Assembly (NCBI GenBank): GCA_037445895.1
Contig: JBBIJO010000018.1
Location: forward strand, 1-30,346
Direction of reading: 5' to 3'
DNA length: 30,346 nucleotides
Source: JBBIJO01 sp037445895
GTDB lineage: Bacteria > Bacteroidota > Ignavibacteria > Kapaibacteriales > UBA2268
A program made the position numbers and the translations under genes. The notes under the pieces are model-generated. The model ran no database searches. It was not told the origin of the DNA and saw only the letters and a list, made by a program, of their open reading frames with translations. Shown here in pieces: positions 7,555 through 15,568 of the stretch (position 1 is the first letter of the stretch; the number at the start of each line of letters is the position of its first letter).

Positions 7555-8754
7555 TTAAAAAATATGTCCAAAATTAAAATAGAAACCCGTTGTTTCCTTG
7601 CCGAACCCAATATCGAGACGAACGATAAAAGTATCCATATAGAAACGTAAACCAATAGTCGGATTAATTGCCCAGTTGTCGAAACCCAGTTCGGAAAGCT
7701 TGTGCCAAACTCTTCCCAGGTCAATTCCGGCAATGCCCCCAAATTGCCAGTAAATAGGCAACCGTAGCTCGCAATTTACAACCGTAGAAATTTTGTCGAG
7801 GAATCTATCCTGTGGGAAACCGCGTAAGGTCTGATTCCCGCCTATTGGAAGTAGAACTTGAACAGGCAAATCATTCCCAATTAAGCTTTGGAGTTTTATT
7901 CTGCTTGCAAAAATTATTTTTGGATGGAGCAAACTCCGATAATATTGGAAAGCAAATGAAAATCTCGTAAACGCAACATTTGTAAAACCAAATTGTGGGG
8001 AGTTTTCAATTTCGGTCTGGATGACAACCCCGTTCGAAGGATTAATAAAGCTATTTCGGGTGTCGTAGCGTAGGCTTATAAACAAAGAAAAATACTTTGC
8101 AGTTGAACAATTTACGACAGGAGGTAATGCTTTTAATCGGCTGGAATCTTCAAAGTTAAAATTTCTAATTGATTTGAGCCTTACGCCAATTTGTCCGGCA
8201 AAAGTTCGAGTGAACCCACGACTGCAAGCAACTATAACTTCGAATGGTTCGCGAGTATAGTATTCTCTGTTGGTAAAACTCGAAGAATATCCTATCCCAA
8301 AAAAACTGCTTTTAATCCATTTATCGTAATCAATTACTACGTCGAAAGCAATAGGATAGATTTTGCCTTGGCGTAACTCGAAGTCCGGGAGCGAAAAAAC
8401 TGCTCTATACCACCGTTCACCTTTTGTGCTGTTGAACAAGGTTATATCGAAGGATTCATTCAAACCTAAATAATTCAAGAAGAAAGTTTTTATCCCATAT
8501 CCAAAACCAACATCAGTATCGTAGGATAGAATTGGAAGAAATTCGAACTTTGATGTTTCGAGGGGGACAAGTAGCAATGACTTCTGTTCGGATTTATTAT
8601 TGCCGCTTAAAGAATCCGATTGGATATTGGTGGTATCCTCTTCGGAAATTATCGAAAAGCACGGTGCCGGCAGAAAATACAAAAGGATACCAACGATTAA
8701 TAAACAGCATAGCATCAAATTTAAAATTGTTGTATAAATAACTTTTTTAAACAT
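7555..8754 (-). CDS. Omp85/BamA-like outer-membrane beta-barrel protein (no POTRA domains)
   Basis: The 399-residue protein has a hydrophobic N-terminus (residues 5-30) serving as signal peptide or anchor. It then becomes a barrel with alternating aromatic strands. Family marks of the surface-antigen D15 domain are visible: RYDTRNSFINPSNG near 230, the lid-loop motif GGNQTLRGFPQDRF near 307 (RGF being the conserved core), and a C-terminal strand ending in Phe (GFYFNFGHIF). There is no room for POTRA repeats between signal and barrel, so it resembles the short barrel-only Omp85 members rather than BamA itself. Substrate is unknown. It stands alone, with a terminator downstream. Confidence 0.8.
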   Translation of the reverse strand: MFKKVIYTTILNLMLCCLLIVGILLYFLPAPCFSIISEEDTTNIQSDSLSGNNKSEQKSLLLVPLETSKFEFLPILSYDTDVGFGYGIKTFFLNYLGLNESFDITLFNSTKGERWYRAVFSLPDFELRQGKIYPIAFDVVIDYDKWIKSSFFGIGYSSSFTNREYYTREPFEVIVACSRGFTRTFAGQIGVRLKSIRNFNFEDSSRLKALPPVVNCSTAKYFSLFISLRYDTRNSFINPSNGVVIQTEIENSPQFGFTNVAFTRFSFAFQYYRSLLHPKIIFASRIKLQSLIGNDLPVQVLLPIGGNQTLRGFPQDRFLDKISTVVNCELRLPIYWQFGGIAGIDLGRVWHKLSELGFDNWAINPTIGLRFYMDTFIVRLDIGFGKETTGFYFNFGHIF

Positions 8755-9057
8755 TACTACTTACATTTTCCATAATGGTTTTTAGTTGTAATGTAAATTA
8801 CTATTTTATTTTATACTTTCTAATGATTCAACTAACAATTAAAATTCCGATTTGGGTAATTTGCTATGTATCATCGTCGTTTCTAACCATTAGACCTTTT
8901 GCATCTGTGAATGGGTGTTCACTGCTTATGTTTGAACAATGATTTCTAAGCTCTTGGCGATTGCTGGCTAATTCAATACGACTTTTTTCAGTTCACACGT
9001 GCAAATTTAAGGAGTATTAATAATTAGAGATTAATGTCTTCGAGGAAAAAGATTCTA
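8755..9057. other. Intergenic region of 303 bases
   Basis: This is AT-rich sequence between two minus-strand genes. A startless 43-codon frame (minus, 8864-8992) has reasonable protein composition but nothing recognisable, and chance explains it easily. No hairpin terminator for the upstream GNAT-like gene was found. GTTCACACGTGCAAAT near 8991 contains CACGTG but has no clear role. Confidence 0.4.
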
Positions 9058-10179
9058 TTAAAAATTTTTAAGATAGCATCTTCTTCTTTTGTGTTGCCTG
9101 GAATCGAAGTAACGCCAGAAACCTTGCACTGGCAAATTTGTTTCTAATTCTGGATTAGATTCGGCATCTGTGATTGCTCGTTGGATGCAACTTTTTGTCA
9201 ACTCCGTTATAAGCAAGGCATTGGCTCCTTTGCCTTGATATTCCTTTCGCACAGCGCCGAGATATAAATCCAATTTTTTGCTTTTCTTCAAAGTTCTAAG
9301 GATGCGAAAAAGACCAAAAGGAAACAATTTCCCACCGCTTTTTTGCAAAGGTTCGCTAAGCGAGGGCATAGAAATCACAAAACCAATTACTTCGTTGTTT
9401 CCATCGACAAGTATTTTCAAAAAATCAGGAGAAATCAAAGGGAAATATTGCTTTGTGTAAACTTTTACTTGTTTGTCGGTAAGTGGAACGAACCCATATA
9501 AATCGCTATAAGCTTCGTTAATAACCTCGAACAGACCTTTTGCATACGGGAGGAGTTCCTTCGATTTTTTTGCTTCGACAACTCTTAGATTTCTGCGTTC
9601 ACAGGCAATCTTGGCAATTTGCACAGCCTTCTCGGGTATAGAATCGGGTACTTTGATATGATATTCGACCCAGTCCACATCTTTTCTGTAACCCAATCTT
9701 TCAAGATGTTTTGGATAGTAAGGATAGTTGTAAATAGTTGCAAAAGTACCAACTTCGTGGAAGCCTTCGACAAGCATTCCCTCGCGGTCGAGATCAGTAA
9801 ATCCAAGCGGACCGTGGAGCCCTTCCATATTCTTAGATTTTGCCCAAACTTCTACGGTTTCGAAAAGCCTTTCGACTACTTCGTTGTCGTCGATGAAATC
9901 TACCCACCCAAAACGGGCTATTCGTCGATTCCAAATTTCTATGTATCTGTGGTTTATAATTCCTGCGATTCGACCTACGGTTCTACCATTTATTTGTGCA
10001 AGCCAATATTCGGCTTCGCAATATTCAAATGCTGGATTTTTCTTTGTCAATGTGTTTATCTCGTCGAGAATTAGTGGAGGAACAAAAAAAGGATTTTTAG
10101 CATATAACCGAATAGGAAACTTAACGAATTCTTTTAAATCACTTTTTGTTACAACTTTTTTAATTTCGACTTTCGGCAT
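9058..10179 (-). CDS. GNAT-fold N-acetyltransferase-like protein
   Basis: The 373-residue soluble protein resembles a conserved Bacteroidota family usually annotated as GNAT-like. An N-terminal section contains EYWLAQINGRTVGRIAGIIN, matching the GNAT beta2-beta3 region. The middle has HGPLGFTDLDREGMLVEGF. The C-terminal GNAT part has VIGFVISMPSL, then LGAVRKEYQGKGANALLITEL, the acetyl-CoA loop with QGKG. It ends with NLPVQGFWRYFDSRQHKRRRCYLK, typical of the family, whose substrate is not known to me. There is no signal peptide. It is followed and preceded by non-coding DNA and appears monocistronic. Confidence 0.75.
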   Translation of the reverse strand: MPKVEIKKVVTKSDLKEFVKFPIRLYAKNPFFVPPLILDEINTLTKKNPAFEYCEAEYWLAQINGRTVGRIAGIINHRYIEIWNRRIARFGWVDFIDDNEVVERLFETVEVWAKSKNMEGLHGPLGFTDLDREGMLVEGFHEVGTFATIYNYPYYPKHLERLGYRKDVDWVEYHIKVPDSIPEKAVQIAKIACERRNLRVVEAKKSKELLPYAKGLFEVINEAYSDLYGFVPLTDKQVKVYTKQYFPLISPDFLKILVDGNNEVIGFVISMPSLSEPLQKSGGKLFPFGLFRILRTLKKSKKLDLYLGAVRKEYQGKGANALLITELTKSCIQRAITDAESNPELETNLPVQGFWRYFDSRQHKRRRCYLKNF

Positions 10180-10405
10180 CTAAACTTGAACAACACATTT
10201 TCCAATTCGCAATTTAAACTTATTTTCCGAAATAATCTAAAAATTGCAAACTTGTTAGAGTCATTAAAATTTCTGGGAAGGACTCGCCGGTGCAAACTCA
10301 AATCGCAAAAAATGAGAAAAGCTAAATAACAGCAACAAATTAGGTATTAGATAGTCCAAACGTCTTGGATTATGACATCAAAATATTGAAAAGTTCAATG
10401 TTTTT

Positions 10406-10723
10406 TACAAACTTATATTCTACTTAACGTGTAGTAATTAAATACTTTGGATTTGTCGGCTCGTCTTCGATTTGTTCTCGAATCGAAAGAATGAAATTAT
10501 TTATCGCTTTTGTTGTTGGCAATAATCTATAACCCCAAACTTTCCCGAGCAAAAACTCCCTTGCCAATATTTTACATTCACATTGTATAAAAAGTTCTTA
10601 TGAATTAGAATTTTGTAGCCGAAAGTTTTAACCTAACATTATTTTTCCGAGGCTGGAATTGCTTTAAATCAATTATCGGCTCATCGAAGGAATAAACTTT
10701 TTTTAGCTTTGTTGTAGCTCGCA
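10406..10723 (-). pseudogene. Decayed winged-helix DNA-binding domain of an OmpR-type response regulator
   Basis: Downstream of the receiver frame the minus strand still encodes the missing output domain, in pieces. Piece A (10605-10724, one frame off) begins MRATTKLKKVYSFDEPIIDL and ends at TAA. Restoring one base after the CGGCGG that ends the receiver would join it on. Piece B (10424-10597, back in the receiver frame) reads through LAREFLLGKVWGYR and LPTTKAINNFILSIREQIED to NPKYLITTR. That is the recognition-helix region of OmpR/PhoB regulators, where EVWGY and TVDxHI are usual. A TAA then replaces the Gly of the R-G-V-G-Y-x-F hairpin, leaving VEYKF. At least two frameshifts and one nonsense change are present. 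DNA from 10180 to 10405 shows nothing further. Confidence 0.85.
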
Positions 10724-11083
10724 TTACCGCCGCAACAAAGCCTTAATTCTTGCAAGGAGTTCTCCAACGCTAAAAGGCTTTGTAACGTAGTCGTCGGCTC
10801 CAGCCCCTAAACCAAAAACTTTATCGATTTTTTCCTTTTTGCTCGTTAACATCAGAATCGGTGTCGGAATTCCAACGCTCCTTAATTCCCGACAAATTTC
10901 AATGCCGTCTTTCTCGGGAAGCATAATGTCGAGAATAATAAGGTCGAAATTTTCATTTTTACAAAGTTCAAACCCTATTTCCCCATCGTTTGCAACAACA
11001 ACATCGTAGTTTTCCCCTCTTAAAATAACTTCCAAGCCCGTTGCAACAGCAATATCATCTTCGACAACGATAATTCTTTCCAT
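10724..11083 (-). CDS. Response-regulator receiver domain (remaining N-terminal part of a broken OmpR-type regulator)
   Basis: The 119 residues form a complete receiver domain: acidic pair at VVEDD (9-10), phospho-acceptor Asp52 in LIILDIMLPEKDG, Thr/Ser of MLTSK near 80, and Lys in YVTKPFS near 102. The frame ends at RIKALLRR, exactly where the linker to the DNA-binding domain starts in OmpR/PhoB proteins. The rest survives as a pseudogene downstream. It begins 34 bases after the histidine kinase stop, so the pair was a two-component operon. A stand-alone receiver could still accept phosphate as a sink or a CheY-like output, but loss of function is the simpler reading. Confidence 0.85.
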   Translation of the reverse strand: MERIIVVEDDIAVATGLEVILRGENYDVVVANDGEIGFELCKNENFDLIILDIMLPEKDGIEICRELRSVGIPTPILMLTSKKEKIDKVFGLGAGADDYVTKPFSVGELLARIKALLRR

Positions 11084-11117
11084 TTTAGACTAACTCTTAC
11101 TGTTTCATTATAATGTT

Positions 11118-13520
11118 CTACACAAGATGTCCATTTGAAGGTTGTCCATAATCAACTATTGGGAACAATAATTTACAGCACGTTCCCACTCCAACATCAC
11201 TTTCGATTTCAATTTTGCCGTTATGGGCATCCATAATGTGTTTGACAAGCGTCAAACCAATTCCTGTTCCTCCGATGCGTTGAGCTTCGAGATTAGTTGC
11301 ACGAAAGAACGGCTCGAATATATTTTGTAATTCTTCTTTTGGAATTCCTATACCTTTGTCCTTCACCATTATCTCGGCAAAATTATTTTTTCGAGATAAC
11401 GAAACTTCGATTTCTTTTGTTTTCTTTGAATATTTAATAGCATTCGAAAGTAAGTTTGTAGCCGCTTGAGCAACTGCATCCTTATCGGCATTAATTATTA
11501 TTTCTTCGGATTGGAAGGACGTTAACAAATTAAATTTCTGAAAACTTAATTGTGGTTGAATAGCTGCAAGCACTTTATGGAGAATTTCGTTAAGAGATAT
11601 TCTTTCGAAATGGTAGGTTCTTGTCCCCTTTTCAATTTTAGAAAAATCCAATACGTTTTCAATCAAACGCGAAAGTCGATGACTCTCGCCTTTTATAATT
11701 CTTATATACTCGAGTTCCTTTTCGGGAGCGATTCGCTTCATTTCCAATATTTCCAAAAATAGTATGATTGAAGTAAGAGGAGTTTTAAGTTCGTGCGAAA
11801 CGCTGGAGGTAAAGAACGATTTTAATTGATTGAGCTCTTCCAACCGTTTCGATTCAGCCTTTTCCAGCATTAGTTTTTTCTGAAGGCTAATCCTTTGCAT
11901 TGCAACGCCAGATTGCATTGCAAGGTGAGTTATCAAGTCGATGTCGTCGATACTATAGCGGAGTTTCGACTTTTTATCGCCCAAAACGAGTAAGCCTAAA
12001 ACTTTGTTTCCGTCGGAGGCTATCGGAACAATCATCGCTAATTTCCAGATTAGAAAGAACTCGTAGTCTGCTATAATACATTTTGCTTCGGATTCAACTT
12101 TACCTTGGAAAACAACCGGCTGAGCGGATTTGAGGTTCGATTGGGAAACTATCGAGGAAAAAACTGAATATTCTATCGAAGGTTCCAAACCGCGTCCGGC
12201 TAATACGTCTGCTTTATTCCCATTATCGCCGAAGGCAACGAAACCAATCCTTTCTGTTGGAATTACATTGTCTATTTGTTCAACCGTAAATGTTGCAAGG
12301 GTTTCTAAATCGTAGCAAGAGTAAACCTTTTCAATGTACTTTTTTTGAACTTCACGAAAAATGTATTGAACTCGAAAAAATCTTTTATCGACAAAAAGTT
12401 GTACTCTCGTTTTGATTGGCTCATACATTATCACAATAACAATCGAAGTAAATGATAATATAATAATCGAAGTTGAAAACGAGACCCCCCCAACAAAATT
12501 ATAAAATACACCGATAAGCTTTGCAAATATAGAATTCAGCAAAAAGAATATGATAGTATTAACAGTGGCTCTGCTGATAATCAAATTAATATTCATTATT
12601 TGGTATTTGACAATAGCAATTGCAAAAGTTATGGGTATTATTGCGATAAGAAGATGAATTATTTCCTCGCTCACAAACGAGGTTGCTGCGAAAACTTGGG
12701 GTATGACCCAAAGTATGATGAAACTCAGTGGTCCAACTAATAACCCGAGCAAAATCCATCGGAGTTTACGTCTATCGGCTCCTTCCTGTGTTACACGGTA
12801 TGAGTGAATAAAATTAACTATGGAACTAACAGCACAAATAACAAAGAAAATACGGCAAATATCAAACAACAATCTGAAAATACGATAATTTTGAAGAGAG
12901 ATGGGGTTCGATGTTGGAAAAAATGGAATAGCACTTATTATCGTTATAAGCAATGCAAAACCATAGAGTGGGTATAAAAGTTTATCGGCTTTATGCCATT
13001 TTTCGCGTGGGAAAACAAAAATGAAATGCAAAAAAAGTGGTCCAACAAATGCATATATAAGTGTATGAGCAACTCTTATTAAATGTCCCAACCCATAAGG
13101 TTCGATTGTGTATCGCCCCCAAGTTGTTAGTATTATCAAACCAGTACAAAATATGCTCCAATGAAAAAGCAAAGCGGCTTTGTCATGGGGTCGTTTCAAA
13201 AACACAAATAATCCTACCGCAAGACAAATAAAGCCAACAACAGATTGAATTATCAAGTATCTGATTGTATAGAAAGGAACTGCATTGGTTAGAGCAAATT
13301 CCTCTTTGGAACCAGCAGTGTAACCAATTAATACTGATTCACCGATTTGTAAGCCATCGAATAGGAATTCCGCTTCGTGGCTGCTTCCTACTTTTATTCC
13401 ATTTACCGATGTAATTCGGATATTCCCAAGCGGATGCCAAGCTTTTTCTTTGACGTGATAAACGCCCACAACTCCGAGAACAATAAGAAGTATATCAACA
13501 AAAAGAACCGCTTTCCTCAC
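11118..13520 (-). CDS. Membrane-bound sensor histidine kinase with GAF domain
   Basis: An 800-residue kinase starting with GTG. Residues 5-22 form the first membrane segment. A short PDZ-like outside domain follows (ITSVNGIKVG, about 34-80). About eight more hydrophobic segments lie between 83 and 366. Residues 400-545 form a GAF-like domain. The kinase core holds the H-box with His576 in SVSHELKTPLTS, the N-box with Asn693 in NLLSNAIKYS, and G-boxes DKGIGIP (721-727) and GGTGIGLTLVKH with FEPFF between. It autophosphorylates and would pass phosphate to the adjacent receiver, now severed from its DNA-binding domain. The signal is unknown. The kinase itself shows no damage, so it may serve another partner. 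Confidence 0.92.
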   Translation of the reverse strand: MRKAVLFVDILLIVLGVVGVYHVKEKAWHPLGNIRITSVNGIKVGSSHEAEFLFDGLQIGESVLIGYTAGSKEEFALTNAVPFYTIRYLIIQSVVGFICLAVGLFVFLKRPHDKAALLFHWSIFCTGLIILTTWGRYTIEPYGLGHLIRVAHTLIYAFVGPLFLHFIFVFPREKWHKADKLLYPLYGFALLITIISAIPFFPTSNPISLQNYRIFRLLFDICRIFFVICAVSSIVNFIHSYRVTQEGADRRKLRWILLGLLVGPLSFIILWVIPQVFAATSFVSEEIIHLLIAIIPITFAIAIVKYQIMNINLIISRATVNTIIFFLLNSIFAKLIGVFYNFVGGVSFSTSIIILSFTSIVIVIMYEPIKTRVQLFVDKRFFRVQYIFREVQKKYIEKVYSCYDLETLATFTVEQIDNVIPTERIGFVAFGDNGNKADVLAGRGLEPSIEYSVFSSIVSQSNLKSAQPVVFQGKVESEAKCIIADYEFFLIWKLAMIVPIASDGNKVLGLLVLGDKKSKLRYSIDDIDLITHLAMQSGVAMQRISLQKKLMLEKAESKRLEELNQLKSFFTSSVSHELKTPLTSIILFLEILEMKRIAPEKELEYIRIIKGESHRLSRLIENVLDFSKIEKGTRTYHFERISLNEILHKVLAAIQPQLSFQKFNLLTSFQSEEIIINADKDAVAQAATNLLSNAIKYSKKTKEIEVSLSRKNNFAEIMVKDKGIGIPKEELQNIFEPFFRATNLEAQRIGGTGIGLTLVKHIMDAHNGKIEIESDVGVGTCCKLLFPIVDYGQPSNGHLV

Positions 13521-13864
13521 TGGCGAAACCCCAACTTATATTATTCTACAAAATTCAGTTCCTTGAAATCAAAAATAAAAAAAATTAAAATATCGTTTTT
13601 GGTAATCTCTATAAAAAATAACCACTTGCAAAATCGTTATTCTTTGCTTCATAACTCTTGTATGATTGCATTATAGCTATTTCTATTTGCCAAACTCCTT
13701 GCAAAAATATCGCAAAAGTGCCAATGTTTTTTCCATTTCGTTTTCTTTTCTCCCTATTAACTCGAGTCGCTAAATTATATGCTTATTACTACCGATTTGC
13801 AAGATTTTTTCCAAATACTTTCCAAAAGTAGTCAAAGAAAGATTAGGTTAAACTAAATTTTTTC
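13521..13864. other. Divergent intergenic region upstream of kinase and cytochrome operon
   Basis: About 344 bases separate the divergent kinase gene (minus) from the cytochrome operon promoter (plus). The sequence is AT-rich with no convincing coding frame, tRNA or strong hairpin. A promoter for the kinase must lie here, but no clear paired TTTG / TAnnTTTG match was seen on the minus strand. Confidence 0.4.
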
Positions 13865-13894
13865 TTTGATTTAATAAAAAATTTATTAATTTTG
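13865..13894 (+). promoter_or_regulatory. Bacteroidota-type promoter of the cytochrome/Rieske/porin operon
   Basis: TTTG at 13865-13868 and TAATTTTG at 13887-13894 match the Bacteroidota -33 TTTG and -7 TAnnTTTG consensus with 18 bases between. Transcription would start near 13901, about 20 bases before the ATG at 13922. This argues against a TTG start at 13892, which lies inside the -7 element. Confidence 0.6.
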
Positions 13895-13921
13895 CATTTA
13901 ATATATCGTGGTATTGGTTTT

Positions 13922-15124
13922 ATGAAGGGAATCAAATACATTAATATCATAAAAATTTCCATCGTATTGGGGGTTTCTGTTTTTTCGTGCAAAGAAATTT
14001 TACCACCATCTCCGAAACCTGAAGAAATACTCGACGGACCGATTGACGGACTAACCTCCTCGCAATTATCCCAATTTATTCAAGGTGATGGAGCATTCCA
14101 ACAAGTTTTTACTGCCGAAACAGGATTGGGACCTCTTTTCGTTGCAACAAGTTGTGCAAGTTGCCACGCTGGCGATGGCAAAGGGCACCCATTTACAACT
14201 CTTACTCGTTTCGGACAAACCGATACGAGCGGCAACAAGTTTCTTCATCTTGGTGGTCCACAGTTACAACATAGGGCGTTGCCCGGGTATATTCCCGAAC
14301 AAATTCCGCAGGGAGCCATATTTTCCCGCTTTACAGCTCCGGCAGTTACCGGACTCGGCTTTTTAGAGCTTGTTTCCGATTCCGACATTCTTGCTATGGC
14401 AGACCCAAACGATACCGATGGCGATGGAATATCGGGTATCCCCAATTGGGTCGAAATACCTTCGTATATTACACCGCGCCAAACATCTATTATACAAAAT
14501 GGGAAATACATAGGGCGTTTCGGGAAAAAAGCCAGCATTTATAGTTTGTTGCAACAAACCGTCGTTGCATATAACCAAGATATTGGAATTAATTCCGTTT
14601 TCGAACCAATCGACGTTCATAGTGGACTCGAAACCGACCCCGAAATTACATTACAAACAATTAACGCTGTAGTTTTTTATTTGCAAACTCTCAAGGCTCC
14701 AATCCAAAGGAATCAGAATGATAAGGAGGTTCTTCAAGGAAAGCAAATTTTCGACCAAATTGGCTGTGCAAACTGCCATAGACCAACTCTAAAAACTGGT
14801 TATTCTCCAATCGAAGCGCTTTCCAACAAGGAATTCCACCCTTATACCGATTTACTATTGCACGATATGGGCCCAGAATTGGACGATGGATACACCGAAG
14901 GAACAGCAAAAACTTACGAATGGCGAACTCCGCCACTTTGGGGATTAGGTCTTGCTCCGAAATCACAAGGAGGGCAATTTTTTCTAATGCACGATGGTCG
15001 AGCCAGAAGTATCGATGAAGCAATCCTAATGCATAATGGCGAAGGGGCAAATAGTCGAACAAAATACCAGAAATTAACTCCCACGGAAAAGCGTTCTTTG
15101 TTAAAATTTTTGGAATCATTGTAA
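13922..15124 (+). CDS. Di-haem c-type cytochrome lipoprotein, DUF1111 (di-haem oxidoreductase) family
   Basis: A 400-residue protein from ATG 13922; an upstream in-frame TTG at 13892 lies inside the promoter. The N-terminal segment ends SVFSC, a loose lipobox with Cys23, so it is probably a lipoprotein. Two haem-c sites are present: CASCH at 78-82 and CANCH at 282-286. Family marks include LTRFGQTDTSG, the PNDTDGDGISGIPN stretch, GRFGKKAS, LLLHDMGPELDDG, EWRTPPLWGLG and a C-terminal FLMHDGRA with EAILMHNGEGA. These fit the DUF1111 thiol/di-haem oxidoreductase family, related to bacterial cytochrome c peroxidases and found in periplasmic redox or metal-acquisition clusters. It is first in a three-gene operon, three bases before the Rieske gene. 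Its substrate is unknown. Confidence 0.88.
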   Translation: MKGIKYINIIKISIVLGVSVFSCKEILPPSPKPEEILDGPIDGLTSSQLSQFIQGDGAFQQVFTAETGLGPLFVATSCASCHAGDGKGHPFTTLTRFGQTDTSGNKFLHLGGPQLQHRALPGYIPEQIPQGAIFSRFTAPAVTGLGFLELVSDSDILAMADPNDTDGDGISGIPNWVEIPSYITPRQTSIIQNGKYIGRFGKKASIYSLLQQTVVAYNQDIGINSVFEPIDVHSGLETDPEITLQTINAVVFYLQTLKAPIQRNQNDKEVLQGKQIFDQIGCANCHRPTLKTGYSPIEALSNKEFHPYTDLLLHDMGPELDDGYTEGTAKTYEWRTPPLWGLGLAPKSQGGQFFLMHDGRARSIDEAILMHNGEGANSRTKYQKLTPTEKRSLLKFLESL

Positions 15125-15127
15125 AGA

Positions 15128-15568
15128 ATGAAAAGAAAAGAATTTATCGAAATATGTTGTTTTGTATCTATTGGTTGCACCACAATAGGGTTTATTTTTC
15201 AAAGTTGTTCAAACCCCAATTTTTTCGCAAAAGCAAATGTAGTCAATAACAAAATAGTGCTGAAGAAGTCAGAATTTAAACAAACCGACTTTGGCAATCC
15301 CAATAAACGAAATTTCATCCTAATTAAAATCGAAGCTTTCGAATATCCAATTTACGTATATAAATTCGAAGAAGGAGACTTTTCGGCTTTGTTGATGAAA
15401 TGCACTCATCTGGGTTGCGAGTTGCAACCCTATGGAGATTATCTTGTATGCCCTTGCCACGGGAGCGAGTTTACAAACCGAGGCAAGGTTCAGCACTCGC
15501 CAGCCGACGAAAATCTACAAACATTCGAGGTAACCACTGATGACGAAAATATATATATACATTTTTAA
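15128..15568 (+). CDS. Rieske [2Fe-2S] protein, probable lipoprotein
   Basis: The 146-residue protein has both Rieske boxes: CTHLGC (Cys92, His94, Cys97) and CPCHGSEF (Cys108, Cys110, His111). These give two Cys and two His cluster ligands plus the Cys97-Cys110 disulfide pair of high-potential Rieske proteins. The N-terminus (KRKEFI, then a hydrophobic stretch ending FQSC) suggests a degenerate Tat-like signal and a lipobox at Cys27, placing it on the outer face of a membrane. It lies 3 bases after the di-haem cytochrome gene and overlaps the porin gene by 29 bases. No cytochrome b is nearby, so it is probably not part of a bc complex. Electron exchange with the cytochrome is the obvious inference. 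Confidence 0.93.
   Translation: MKRKEFIEICCFVSIGCTTIGFIFQSCSNPNFFAKANVVNNKIVLKKSEFKQTDFGNPNKRNFILIKIEAFEYPIYVYKFEEGDFSALLMKCTHLGCELQPYGDYLVCPCHGSEFTNRGKVQHSPADENLQTFEVTTDDENIYIHF

Noticed and set aside
8864..8992. Startless 43-codon minus-strand frame with protein-like composition
   Set aside because: Too short, with no start codon and no recognisable motif; chance is sufficient.
10706..10741. Inverted repeat GCTTTGTTG / CAACAAAGC spanning the response-regulator stop, as a terminator
   Set aside because: On the minus strand it is followed by an A tract, not T, and it lies within the decayed coding sequence of the DNA-binding domain.
15540..15568. Overlap of Rieske and porin genes as an annotation error
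   Set aside because: Both frames are well supported, the porin's signal peptide needs the early ATG, and coupled overlaps are common in operons.
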